Assembly (NCBI GenBank): GCA_000310025.1
Contig: FN648069.1
Span: 1,050,408-1,114,407, forward strand
Direction: 5' to 3'
Length of the DNA stretch: 64,000 bases
Origin: Ectocarpus siliculosus
Taxonomy: Eukaryota; Sar; Phaeophyceae; Ectocarpales; Ectocarpaceae
Made by a program: the position numbers and the translations under genes. A model generated the notes under the pieces. It was not told the origin of the DNA. It searched no databases and saw nothing but the letters and a program-made list of their open reading frames with translations. How positions within the stretch are numbered: the stretch's first letter is position 1; every line of letters starts with the position of its first letter. Positions 1 through 10,524 of the stretch are shown here, in pieces.

Positions 1-3000
1 ATCTTTTTCCATGCAGAGCTTGATGTCATTGTTAAGCAGGCCTGTGGCGTTAATGAAACCACGAGTACAGGATTTGAAGGAGTGATCTTCGCCTAAGCAG
101 TTGAGGCACTTGCCCTTGTACAGCCGAAGCGCGTTGCGGCGGTCTTCAGCTGAGACCAAGGGGGTGAACAATGGCGGATCATTCTTGGTTAGAGCCATCT
201 CACTAGCGACATTGTACACCTCTTGAAAGTGTCCTTGCAACGGCCAGTCGCTGTAGTGCAACAGAAAAGGGTCCCGATCATCATTAGGCAGAGGGTCAAC
301 ACTCATCACCGCAGCCGAAGAACCTCGGCTCCACGAAGGGGTCACCGACGAATGCAACGCCGAAGAAGCTACAGCACGCGAAACCGCAGACGAACTCCTA
401 GCATTCGTGGAAGACACCGAAAAAAAATCGTCCCCATGTACCGCCGGCGTGTGCGCGAATGCCCGCTTGTCCAACACATCCCACATATCGTCCAAACACG
501 AAGCATGTCGCCCAAAAGGGGCTTCCATGGAGAGCTGCTCATCCTTGTACACCTGTCCAGACACTACGGGAAACTGCTTCAACATGGAGTCTCGAACAGC
601 TATCTGCACTTGTGCATCCGAAGGCTTGAACGCGTGATGAGAAACCATGACAGTCATGGCCAGAGCCTTATAGCGACGAATGTATTCTCCGTACGTCTCG
701 CCGGTGGACACGCCAAAACTACGAAGGCGATCGATCCCCGAGCTCTTGTCTTGAGTGTCCCAGGCGGCCGCCAATTTCTGGATAAAGAACGCGTACGTCG
801 AGGGCCCGGCCGGTTCCTTGCGCAGATGGTTTTCTACCTGTTGGAAAGTGGCATCAAGAAATTCCAGCGTGGCACGGTTGGTGGTTTGACCTTCAACGAC
901 AGCAGCACGAACACGTTTGCGCAACAACGGAAGCCATCCTGCGACCCAGGTGGAGGAAGCGAAAGTCTGCTTGCGTTTGACGTCGCTTTTGTTGAGGATC
1001 TCGGTGACCACGCCCTTGCAGCTAGACGCGAAACGAGCAAATTCATCAGGATCAGAACCAAGGGGCAAGCGTGTGACACTATCAAGTTGTTCCGGCTTCA
1101 GCTTGTCCATCTTGTCTTGAATGCGGATGGTGTCGGCCTCCGCTGCAGCGGCGTCCGCAGCGTCCAAAGCCTCCTGCCTCGTCCTCGCCCCCGTGGAAGA
1201 CAAAGGCAAGCTAGCATCATCCTGAGGCAACGGCGATGTCGCGTTGGCCGGTGACGCCATGACGTGGCCGGTCGCCGGGCGAGGATCGATCAGGATAGAC
1301 GTACGCGGGAGGGGGGGGGGCACCACCAAAGGCTGTTGTAGCAGAGCTGGGGCGGTCGACGCTGATGACACCACCAAAGGCTGTTGCGCTGATGACACCA
1401 CCAAAGGCTGTTGCGGCAGAGCTGGGGCGGCCGGCGCTGATGACGATGACACTGCCGTGGTCCTGGCAGCTGCCTCATCGTGAACCTCGTACCCTGAACG
1501 AACTCCCGAGGAACTCGAAGCGTGGTCTTGCAATGGTGCCAAATGCGCCCGTGACGAAAAGGGAGGGGCAGAAGGTGGCATGCTAGGGGCGTTCGAGGGC
1601 ACAGAAGGTGGTACATTCGAGTCGGCAGCAGCATCCACAACTTGGCCAGGCGTTTGCGCGCGCAGGAGAGTGAGCACTTGTTCCAACAGCATTTCAGTAC
1701 GGGAAGCCGAAGTCGAGGCGTGTGATGCAGCATTGCGTGGTGAACCAACCCGTTCGTCCAAAAGCAAGGAAGATGTGGGCTGATCTACCACGGTGTGTGT
1801 AGGGGCATGGCTTTTAACCGCGGCGGAATGTTCACGAAGTTGCATGTTGGCAAGTTTGAACGCCAAAGTAGACACGGGCGGTGGTCCTACATCAGCGGGG
1901 GGGGGCAAAACCGGTGGCGAAGAACAGAGTGAACCATCTTCTGAGGCAGTCTTACGTTCCCCCAACAGCCCAGAACTACGAAAATCACACCGATCATACT
2001 GCACTTGCCTGCGACCCCGACCTGACTTCCGCCGCCCTTTGCCCCCTCGACCGCTGTCCGAGCTGGTCGCCCTGCTGTTGCCCCCGCTCCTCGTCGGGCT
2101 CCGGCTGCGGCTACGCCTACGCGAAGGCGTGTTGCTCCCGCGGCGGTCGCTGCTCCGGCTGCGACCACGCCGAGACGAAGGTGCGTGACGTGGCTGGCGG
2201 TCGGTGCTCCGGCTCCGGCTCCGGCTCTCGCGGTGTCGACGCTTGGACGAAGATTCCGCGTACCCCCGCCCGCCATCTTCAACACCCGGCCCTCGCGAAG
2301 TGCGCTCGGCCGTCCCGCTCTTGGCCGTGGGGGCTTGATCACCCCAACGGCTCCTCCGGCTGGCGGAGGCAGGAGCCGCCGACAGACTGTAGTCCTTGGT
2401 CCCTCCGGAACCATGCGCACGGCGTGCAGAATCCTGCTGTGGGAGCTGCAGATCATGCTGAAAATCGTCGTTGGTTGCCGTACGAGCGAGCGGCAACCGA
2501 ATGCCCCCGTTGTGCACCACCACCGCGGTTCCCTGGGGACCCTCGGTGAAGGAAGCCCTACGGAGAGCAGACACTAACAGAAACACACTCTGTCGTATGG
2601 ACGGTTCTAACTGGTCGAGGAACGGACTCGATACAAGATGTGCAAAACCAAGGTCTGTATAAGAGTCAGGACAGCGGTCACGCACGATGTGTTGGAGGCC
2701 AGCCCACGCAAAAAGGGCACTAGTTCGGTCAGCATCATGGAAGGTGATCACATCTGTGGGCGTGGAAAGGGGGCGGGACAGAAACGCTGTGTCTTCTGCG
2801 TGAAACCTGTACTCCTCGGCTTCGTCGTCTGACGCGCCGTCGGCATCCCCGGCCGGCCCACCCAGCGTCACAGAAAACTGGGGAGCAGCAGCCACTTCCG
2901 GTGCCGCCTGGGGCGTGGGAGGGGGCACGACACGACGACGGACGGGTCGCGAAAGCAAAGTTGAAGCTTGCGGCCGGCGCCCGAGGTCCTCCAGCCGTGA

Positions 3001-4605
3001 TCGGAGCGCCCCTTGCTTCGCCCTAGCAGCCCGGACATACTCCTCGCGCGCCGCTAGTTCCGCTTTCTTCTGTGCAGCAGCCCGAGCAGCCTCGCGCTCC
3101 TCCTCCTGCTTCCTCGCAGCCTCCGCCAGAGCAGCCTCACGCTCCTCCTCCTGCCTCCTCGCAGCTTCCGCCAGAGCAGCCTCACGCTCCTTCGCCTGCT
3201 TCCTCGCAGCCTCCGCCAGAGCAGCCTGACGCTCCTCCTCCTGCTTCCTCGCATCATCCGCCAGAGCAGCCTCACGCTCCTCCAGCAGCTTCCGCTCTTC
3301 CGCCGCCGCTACCTCGCTAGCCAGACCGCGGTGCCACATCTCGGTCAATTCTTGAAAGGCGGCGAACTCATCTTGCGACAAGTGCATCACCATGTCTTCC
3401 TGCGGGAGCGAGAAAGGGCGAGCGCAAATGGGGGAACCAGGAGACAAACGAGCTGCCCTGACCACGTCGCGCAGGGAGATCCGTCCAGCGGTGTACGCTT
3501 GTTCCAGGTCCGCCGGATCCGCCGTGGCGATGTTGTACCTCAGGTCATCAGCTGCGGACGCGCCTGGAGTGGACTCGCTCTCGTCGCCCGTCCCGGCCCC
3601 GGCAAGCAGCTCCGCGGTGGACGGCTCGCCCTCAGCCTCGTAATCGAGGATTTCCTCATTGCCGTCCATCAATTCCACATATCCGCTGGACATGGTGTTC
3701 TCTTTTTTCAAAAAGACAGGGCCAGAGGAAGGGCAGCTACTATCGATTTTTACAAGTGCAGAACGGCCAGCAACAGTAGATGTGTCACCCCCAACCGCTG
3801 TTGCGACAGCAGAACCGATTGCAGCGGAAACAGTAAAGCGGGGCGTAATCGCGGTAGAAGCAAACCGAGGTCCATGCGAAAAACGGAGATACCCACAGGA
3901 CAGCATACGTCCGGCGATAAAAGCTTGATGCACACGAGGTTGAAGCGGATCCAACCAAGCAGAAAAGGCGTCCAAAAGCACACCATGCCACGCATACACA
4001 GCAGTGGAAGCTAGCACAAAAGGACCGGTATTAAATGGGGACACGAGATTGTCCGACCAAAACACACGCAGAGCAGCACGGCGTTCCTCCGCAACGGGTG
4101 CCGAAGTGCGAGCAAAGACCGCTGTGGGTTTGCGCTGTTGAAAGGTTTCCAATTCGAATGCCTTGAGGGTGAATGATGCTCCAAAAAAAATTTCCATGTG
4201 ATTGCGAAAAATGGAGGGAAGGCTGGTGGGGCGGCTGACACCCAATTTGTGTGCACACAATGCTCTCCACGTCGAAACAAGCGGAGTCAAATCGGAGAGC
4301 ACCACAGGGAAATCCGCGGACATCGGCCGGTACGCCGGCATGAATGCAGTAGAAGTGGTAGCGGACGCGGGAAGCATGCTATCATCTCGAGTCCCGCTAC
4401 ACAAAGACAGCAACTCCGGTTGCTTCATGCAAAGCGTGTCCGCCACCGAAATAACTTCATGGACCGCCGATGCAGACAAAATAGCTTGGGAGGGGCGGCG
4501 AGCGTAGGAAAAATCACCTACAACATCGCGATGACCGCCGAGACGCGTATCCTTCGCAAGGTCCCAGTCCCGCGGGCGCTTAGCGAAAGCATCGCAAGCC
4601 AGCAT
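1..4605 (-). CDS. Gag-like polyprotein of an LTR-type retroelement (partial, runs off the left edge)
   Basis: The minus strand is open without a stop from the ATG at 4605 (just after an in-frame TAG at 4609-4611) down to base 1, at least 1535 codons. Seen in the translation: a Glu/Ala/Arg-rich heptad-like stretch at about residues 430-540 (near 3000-3310), expected to form a coiled coil; an Arg/Ser-rich segment at about 790-870; Pro/Ser/Ala-rich linkers; a helical Gag/capsid-like region at about 1250-1380; and a CCHC zinc knuckle C-x2-C-x4-H-x4-C (CLNCLGEDHSFKSC) at 67-108. A CCHC knuckle after a capsid-like region is typical of retrotransposon Gag, which packages element RNA in the cytoplasm. 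Protease, reverse transcriptase and integrase would lie left of the window. A second possible start is the ATG at 3691-3693. The frame is intact, so the copy may be young. Copia or Gypsy assignment is not possible from this part. Confidence 0.8.
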   Translation of the reverse strand, partial: MLACDAFAKRPRDWDLAKDTRLGGHRDVVGDFSYARRPSQAILSASAVHEVISVADTLCMKQPELLSLCSGTRDDSMLPASATTSTAFMPAYRPMSADFPVVLSDLTPLVSTWRALCAHKLGVSRPTSLPSIFRNHMEIFFGASFTLKAFELETFQQRKPTAVFARTSAPVAEERRAALRVFWSDNLVSPFNTGPFVLASTAVYAWHGVLLDAFSAWLDPLQPRVHQAFIAGRMLSCGYLRFSHGPRFASTAITPRFTVSAAIGSAVATAVGGDTSTVAGRSALVKIDSSCPSSGPVFLKKENTMSSGYVELMDGNEEILDYEAEGEPSTAELLAGAGTGDESESTPGASAADDLRYNIATADPADLEQAYTAGRISLRDVVRAARLSPGSPICARPFSLPQEDMVMHLSQDEFAAFQELTEMWHRGLASEVAAAEERKLLEEREAALADDARKQEEERQAALAEAARKQAKEREAALAEAARRQEEEREAALAEAARKQEEEREAARAAAQKKAELAAREEYVRAARAKQGALRSRLEDLGRRPQASTLLSRPVRRRVVPPPTPQAAPEVAAAPQFSVTLGGPAGDADGASDDEAEEYRFHAEDTAFLSRPLSTPTDVITFHDADRTSALFAWAGLQHIVRDRCPDSYTDLGFAHLVSSPFLDQLEPSIRQSVFLLVSALRRASFTEGPQGTAVVVHNGGIRLPLARTATNDDFQHDLQLPQQDSARRAHGSGGTKDYSLSAAPASASRRSRWGDQAPTAKSGTAERTSRGPGVEDGGRGYAESSSKRRHRESRSRSRSTDRQPRHAPSSRRGRSRSSDRRGSNTPSRRRSRSRSPTRSGGNSRATSSDSGRGGKGRRKSGRGRRQVQYDRCDFRSSGLLGERKTASEDGSLCSSPPVLPPPADVGPPPVSTLAFKLANMQLREHSAAVKSHAPTHTVVDQPTSSLLLDERVGSPRNAASHASTSASRTEMLLEQVLTLLRAQTPGQVVDAAADSNVPPSVPSNAPSMPPSAPPFSSRAHLAPLQDHASSSSGVRSGYEVHDEAAARTTAVSSSSAPAAPALPQQPLVVSSAQQPLVVSSASTAPALLQQPLVVPPPLPRTSILIDPRPATGHVMASPANATSPLPQDDASLPLSSTGARTRQEALDAADAAAAEADTIRIQDKMDKLKPEQLDSVTRLPLGSDPDEFARFASSCKGVVTEILNKSDVKRKQTFASSTWVAGWLPLLRKRVRAAVVEGQTTNRATLEFLDATFQQVENHLRKEPAGPSTYAFFIQKLAAAWDTQDKSSGIDRLRSFGVSTGETYGEYIRRYKALAMTVMVSHHAFKPSDAQVQIAVRDSMLKQFPVVSGQVYKDEQLSMEAPFGRHASCLDDMWDVLDKRAFAHTPAVHGDDFFSVSSTNARSSSAVSRAVASSALHSSVTPSWSRGSSAAVMSVDPLPNDDRDPFLLHYSDWPLQGHFQEVYNVASEMALTKNDPPLFTPLVSAEDRRNALRLYKGKCLNCLGEDHSFKSCTRGFINATGLLNNDIKLCMEKD

Positions 4606-4753
4606 CCTCTACAAGAGAAGAAGCAGAGGAAGCTAAGTCTAGAATCTCGTGGGTGGTGAGACCAAATAACAAACAACCCCGTGATTGTGAAGAAAGCGTG
4701 ACAACAACACACAGCAGTGGAGGCCGCGTCCAGCACCCGCTTACCGTGTAATG

Positions 4754-4769
4754 CCTGCCGCTGACGCCA
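4754..4769 (-). promoter_or_regulatory. Candidate primer-binding site of the retroelement
   Basis: The plus strand reads CCTGCCGCTGACGCCA, which looks like a tRNA 3' end: a G discriminator base followed by CCA, as in serine tRNAs. The minus (element) strand is therefore a plausible PBS starting TGGCGTCAGCGG. Two bases upstream in element sense the sequence ends TTCGCA, compatible with an LTR ending in CA. The same 16-mer recurs at 5032-5047, so either copy could be the functional site. Confidence 0.35.
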
Positions 4770-5188
4770 TATGCGAAGGTGTACCGATTCTGGTAAAAGT
4801 CAATCGACGGATACCCTGCGAATCGGGTCCTCCTTAACACTCTCCACCCACAGAATTTACCCTCAACTGGGAACCTCTTGTGGCCAGGACGGGTAATTCG
4901 ATGGAAGTGTCACAAGGTTCTTTATAGGATCGATTCCAAGAGGTGTTCTCAGGACTGACACACATTGTGTCCATGGGAAAATGTCCAAGTCAGGAGAAAA
5001 AACGTGCACCCAAGGAGATTCGAACCAGTATCCTGCCGCTGACGCCAAGTTTAAAGGAGGGGAAGCCGTGGGTGGTAGCTTGCTCCTAGAGATAGATGAA
5101 GGTAGGTTCTGTCGCTGACACGCTTGTCCACGATCACGTAGAGATGAGAAAGTTGCTTGTTACTGCTGAGAGACGATCAGCAAGGGTC

Positions 5189-5219
5189 TGAGGTGAAGTG
5201 GGGATCCAACTTCACCTCA
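5189..5219. repeat. Perfect 11-bp inverted repeat (hairpin)
   Basis: TGAGGTGAAGT at 5189-5199 is repeated as its exact complement ACTTCACCTCA at 5209-5219, with a 9-base loop. It lies in the presumed LTR or leader region of the element. Its function is unknown. Confidence 0.6.
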
Positions 5220-5527
5220 GGGGGGTACGCAGACTAGACAAAATCCTAAGAGGGTAGGTGTCTGAAGGGTATACCTCCTGAGACCGACCCACATCCTATC
5301 AACAATAAGATGTACCCTATTTAAGCTAGCAGCCACACTCCTTAACACCCTTGTTCTACCCAAACGAAAGAAGAAAAATAAAACATCGAAGGAAAAAGGC
5401 TCCTGACCGGGATACAGACGATCGACGTGCCCCGATATAAGAGGGTACACTCTCTTACTAGATCGGGTGGCACCCTCTTGCTGTACCGATATAGGAGGGG
5501 GCTCCGATGTACCCTACACTCCGGAGT

Positions 5528-5748
5528 ACCAGATATGACACAGGATAACACACACCATGGACCGATTTCAAAGCTCGATTACTCCACGATGAAGAGGATG
5601 CACAGATGGATAGACGAAAGGATACGTTTTCAGAGAGCTCTCGACCAGACGGCTTCAACGCCGCCGTTTTCGGCCCTGCGACTGTTGCTGTTGAGAAATT
5701 GAGCTTTGAAATGGTCCAGGGGGTGTGTTGTCTAATGTCATATACGTT
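5528..5748. mobile_element. MITE, family 1, copy 1
   Basis: About 220 bp with long imperfect terminal inverted repeats. The left arm contains ACACACCATGGACCGATTTC followed by AAAGCTCGATTACTCCAC. The right arm is its complement, ending in GGTCCAGGGGGTGTGTTGT. The same arms and similar interior (CTCGACSAGAC, AACGCCGCCGT) occur in five other copies in the window, at 14.7, 22.2, 30.6, 34.4 and 63.1 kb. There is no coding capacity. Confidence 0.75.
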
Positions 5749-6196
5749 AAGAGGGTCGAGGGCCTTTGCACCCTCCTCTTGCATGAGTACATCAGACATA
5801 AATCAACGGAGCATGACTGACTGTTGTTCTTATCCGACGGCGGCCGTCAAACAAATATGAGAACAAAAAAATGATATCATCGCTGCCTTCGCTCACGCTA
5901 TGGATCATCTTCTTTTTCAGTGCAAATCTATCTTAGACTCTATTCTATAGATATACATGGATTCGAGTTGTGTTATAAATGAAGAGAAATACAGGCAGCA
6001 TTCGCTGATGACGCCATGGATTCGTTGCGTCTTGTTTTGTAGAAAAAAAAGAAACAAAATAATGCGGCGTAATTAGTGTTTGTGAGCCTTCGTTCCCCCC
6101 AGCCCCCAGCCCCCCCCAGCTCACAACTTACACCCACACCCACCTCTGTCAGCTACACCACTGCACCAACCTTCCACCGTCCGACGAAAAGACATA

Positions 6197-8985
6197 ATGA
6201 TGAACTTGGGAAAGATGCCCGCGGGAAGGACTGCATCCAGGCTGGCAAGGGTCGTCGGCAAGAGCGAGTCCAGCATCCAGAGCAGCGTCCGGGCCGCCGG
6301 CTCAATAAACGCTCTGCTGTCGACGAGGTCTGGCCTCACCTTCACCCAGGCGGCGACCAGGCTTGCCGCTGTGAAGCTCCCGGTTAGGCAGATGTCTGGA
6401 CAGGTGAGGTGATGTGTGCCAACTCTGGCGGCGTGTCTGGGAGCGCTGTTATCTTTTCTGTGTGTGTGATTGTTCTGTCTCGTGCCCAGTGCGCATGTAG
6501 ACGTATGCATGTTTTTTAACCATGCGGGATATTTTAGACTCTTGGACCACCCTGCGGCATATTTCTGAAGGGGCCTGGAGTTACGTCGGCTAAAATTGAT
6601 GGGTCATGTCGAGGCGCACAGTGGTACTTTCTTGAACGCTACTCAAGGACAAGCACACGCCCAAGTGCCTTGCAATGAATTCCGATATCCCCCGCGCAAC
6701 CCTTTCGTCTGCTAGGATCGCTTTCACCGCACCTCTCGATTCGCCAAAATATCCAGCGCATACATAAACATGTGTGGGATGTTCTCTCTCGGGCCTCTTG
6801 GCGCCGTCACAGTCTTTTTTTTGTTCGGGTCGTGTCGTGTTCCATCATCATGTGCGCGCTCCCACACAGCAGTGCCTTGCACTTTTCTCAACACTGCTTT
6901 ACCCCCTGTCACACGCGGGCGCTGGTAGGTGCTGCCGTTTGGTCGCACGCGTACGGCCGCGAAGTCATCCACCATGCACCTGTACATTCAGAGTTGTCTC
7001 CTCCCTGATCGTTCCAGCTAAACTCCATCTTAACGCATCTGTGTTAATATGTGTTGTTACTAAAACTATAAATAAAATGGGATATCAAGCGCGTTGCTTC
7101 GCAGTGCGATCTAGCCGCGTGAGTTCGGCAAAACGGCAATTTAACCACTCCCCAATCCGCTCGCTCTGTTCCCCTGAACGTGGTGATTCGTCGTGCACGA
7201 CGCGCTTGCAATCACCGGACTTCGCGTGGACCTGTTCAGGCCGACTACGCGGCCAACTACACCGCTGGTGAGTCAACCGGTAGCCTTCGCTCCAGCCTCA
7301 TTTGCTGTTGCATGGTGCTGGTGCTGTAGAGATGGCGTGTTCTCGCCGCGGGCTCCCTACTAGCGAAGCGAATCGTTTCGACCATTTCAACAATATTGTG
7401 GTAATCTTTTGTAAGTTTGCTTCCCGAAAAGCTACGTGTAGCACGCCATTTTGTTGGTGCCCCCCATTTTATTCTTCCGTGTCGGGTGATCTGATGTGAA
7501 CGTTCGTATCAATGGGTCCGATCTCTCTCACGTTGTACGTAGTTTACAATTTTGTGTTCTCTTGGGTGATGTGAGGCGAACCATCATCTCACATACATAT
7601 GCCAGTGCCTCTACATTTTGGTGTTGCTGGTGTCGTGTCGGGTGAACAGACCAGAAGGCCGTCGACGCCGCGACTAGGAACTGGAGGGACAACGTGACCG
7701 CCAACACCGAGGACGCGCCCAAGAAGACCGCCGCCATCTACGCTGACGACGCGCTGTTCTGGGGAACGGTCTCGGAGGAGGTCCGCAACACGCCCGCGCA
7801 CGTCTACGACTACTTTGTAAGTGGGAGTTTTGAAGGCTATTTTGTTCAGCAGCAACGGTGGCAACAACCATCGCGTGAGGTGGTGTGTGCGTGTTGCGTT
7901 GTCTGTATTTGTGCTCAATACATGTAGCGTCATGGCGTCGATCGTTTTCTTTGACCCGTTGATATTTCTCTCAACATCTTGTTGGTTGACGGCCCCTCGG
8001 GCAGGCAGGGGAATGTTTGGTTTCTACACCGCTCGCTGCTGGCACAAGCCCAGCGATCTACATACCGACGCTCGGTTCCAAAATCCAACCAACATTTCCA
8101 AGCTTGAAATACACCCACAAGATTGTGAAACAAACCCTTGACTACCCACCTCTGGCCCTTGTTTCCCCCCCCCCACAGGACTTCTTCGCCCGCATGCCCA
8201 AGCTCTCCATGGTCGCGTACGACCCGGCTCCCCCGCGCATCCACGGAGACTTCGCCATCCATGCGGGTGCCTACACGTTCGCCTGGGCGGGAGCTGACGG
8301 GGCCATGACCGAGACGCGGGCGCGCTTCACGTTTGCCTACCGAAGGGAGAACGGCAAGTGGGTCATGATCGAGCACCACTCGTCCGCGATGCCCAAGGCG
8401 CCCCCGGGGCTCAAGCCGGTGAGTTGTTGCAGGGGCCGTACATCATAGAATTGAGGATGGAGCATGTTTTCCCTTGGTTTTCGTTCTGTGTTTTTCTCGG
8501 TAGAAAAGGGGTTTGGTAGCGTGGTCGATTGGTGCTTGCTGTCTGTATTTTTGCTTTGTCACGATTATTCAGAAGTGCATGTCTTCCCCACAGATAATCG
8601 AGTATGGGATAGATTTAGCAAAGCGTTTTGTTGTGTTGCGATGACCAACCTGTTGTCTACGGTTCCCCGGGTATATTTAGCGACTCCCTTTTGCTCCTAA
8701 TTTTTTTCTTGCTACTTGGAAGTATGACACAACGAATCTATCTCTGTCGTTATTGTTTTCTTCTCACGCACTGTTCCAAGTATATTGTTCTTTGTATTCG
8801 TTGTGGTTTTGGGCTGATCGATCACGCCGATTCACCACTTGACCCAGGCTCGCCATCCTCTGCGGTCTTTTCTGGCCACACCGTTTTCGTGAGTCCTCTG
8901 CCTCGCACGCAATTGCACCATCCACCCTAACCCAACCGATCCCGACCGCGATGCCGCGTCCGCTGTCGCGCAGGCCCAGCACTAA
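6197..8985 (+). CDS. SnoaL-like / DUF4440 (CaMKII-association-type) protein, probably organellar
   Basis: Four exons: 6197-6403, 7655-7816, 8179-8418 and 8974-8985, all joined in phase 0, giving 206 residues. Donors are GTGAGG, GTAAGT and GTGAGT. Exon 1 encodes an Arg/Ser/Ala-rich leader of about 69 residues with few acidic residues, like a mitochondrial presequence. Exons 2-3 encode a compact cystatin-like alpha+beta fold of the SgcJ/EcaC/DUF4440 kind. Family-like motifs are IYADDALFWGTVS, then AYTFAW, then RFTFAYRRENGKW followed by IEHHSSAMP near the C-terminus. Family members bind small ligands or act as association domains; the substrate here is unknown. The last exon codes only Ala-Gln-His-stop. 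A second ATG follows directly at 6200, and either could start the protein. Confidence 0.8.
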
Positions 8986-10390
8986 GATGCCTCCGGAGGT
9001 GGAAGACACAGACAGACGTGAGTTTCTTGTGTAGGCGTGGATATGTGTCACCCTCTTTTGTGTCCATCTCGCGACATTTTTTCCATTCTCGTGCTGTTGG
9101 GTGTACGCAATTGCTTCCGTTGCCGGCCGCTGTCGCTGCCTCGGGTGTACAGGTAGCACCCGCGCTGAAGAACTTTGAAAACATTCTGAAAAATCTTGCA
9201 TTATGTAAAACTTGAGAAATCTTGGAAGATCATTTGAGCCCGGGTAAGGAACCGCACAGCGGCCATCTATAGCACCTTGGGAAATAGTATCCCCATACAG
9301 TCGTCGGTCTACAGAAAAGGTTCTGTGGTGGGAACACTACTACTGCTGTGTCCAGGTTTCTCGTGTTATCGCCGCAGGGTGTGCTCTGCTTGCACAAAAC
9401 AAACACCGAACGAAGCTTGCTCTCAGATTTTTTTCCCTTGTGACCGACCGCGATGTGCTAGGCATTCGACTTGACACTCAACATGCTCTCCCCCCGACTT
9501 TCTCGTCCGTTTTTCATCTTGTTTGTGTGTGTCGCGGTCTCAACTCAACAGGCGTTCACATCCAGCAAGCACCTGGTCGATTAAGAATGACGAGCGGGCG
9601 GGCAGCAGGCACGAGAACTACCTCGACTCTCGTAGACTTCTTGATTCGTGTTTGATGATGATGCCAGTTTGGCGATAGCTGGTCTATAGATATAGAAGCA
9701 GGTCTGGAGCACCTGAACCTTTTTTGACGCCGCTTTTAAATGGAGCAGATGGAGCACAGTGGGCGCGTGCGCCGATGTGTTTTGTGATGGAAGGATATTG
9801 TTGAGGTAAAACAGGGGGTACAGCTGTTGGTATTTTCCGAGCTAGCACTCTCGCGGTTGGTTCCCAAGGTATCACCTATTGGCAATTAGGGTGAAGTGTT
9901 GTTGTTTTCGTGGCGTGCGAACGCGACAGGAGGACTGGACGTTGTTGAGCGGCCTGGCGCGCCATGACCCTCCCCAAGAATGGCAACGTGGGCGTTTTTT
10001 TTTTCGGGTAATTTATTGTACGGCGTTGTGCAGGCTTTTGGCCGTGAATCGGACGTTCCTGGTTAATTGTGGCTGATTCGAGATGATCGTACATCGCATC
10101 AAGTACAAGCTGGTGTGTCTTGAGGTACTTGGGGTACACATTTAGCCTCGTTGGATTCGTGTGCATAGAATGCAGGTGGAGCGTGTTGAGACGGTGTGTG
10201 ACGAGAGGTAGCACCGTGTGCTTCTTGCTTGTTGCCAAAATGTATTTTTTAGACCATCCATCTCCCTTGCTGGAAAAGCCTGACCTGTTCCATGTATGTC
10301 GGACACAACTGCAAGCACAACCCTCCTACGCCCCGTGCCTAGGGTGTGATACTCACACTAGGGTTATGCAACTGTTCACCTGTTGTTGAA

Positions 10391-10409
10391 CTTACGCATG
10401 ATGCGTAAG
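10391..10409. repeat. 19-bp palindrome
   Basis: CTTACGCAT-G-ATGCGTAAG is a perfect inverted repeat with a one-base centre. It lies just left of the SINE-like repeat and its flanking direct repeat. Confidence 0.6.
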
Positions 10410-10430
10410 TATCGACGGGGGGGAAGGTGT

Positions 10431-10524
10431 ACTCATAGTCGTGCATGCCGTAGTCGTTAGACCATTGACCTCGCATCCCTATAAAGCCGGGACGGAGCAT
10501 GCTGGGTTCTCACCGGACCAGGCT
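10431..10524. mobile_element. SINE-like short repeat, family 2, copy 1
   Basis: About 94 bp shared with 24621-24715 and 31322-31415. The shared blocks are GCATGCCGTAGTCG, TAGACCATTGACC and GGGTTCTCACCGGACCAGG. A nearly identical direct repeat (ATCGACGGGGG plus GAAGG) flanks it at 10411-10427 and 10528-10543, which would suit a target-site duplication. The internal blocks weakly resemble A and B boxes of a tRNA-type promoter, so a tRNA-derived SINE is possible but not shown. Confidence 0.5.

Larger units (their letters stand above)
4606..6196. other. Retroelement 5' flank and intergenic DNA
   Basis: No convincing coding region. This stretch should hold the untranslated leader and 5' LTR of the minus-strand element. 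It contains a duplicated tRNA-end-like 16-mer, a perfect hairpin near 5.2 kb and a MITE copy at 5.53-5.75 kb. Pyrimidine-rich DNA precedes the start of the next gene. LTR boundaries could not be fixed because the partner LTR is outside the window. Confidence 0.5.

Noticed and set aside
223-1254. 343-codon open frame on the plus strand
   Set aside because: It is antisense to the Gag-like frame, has an Arg-rich composition typical of a shadow frame, and shows no domain. The minus frame has the zinc knuckle.
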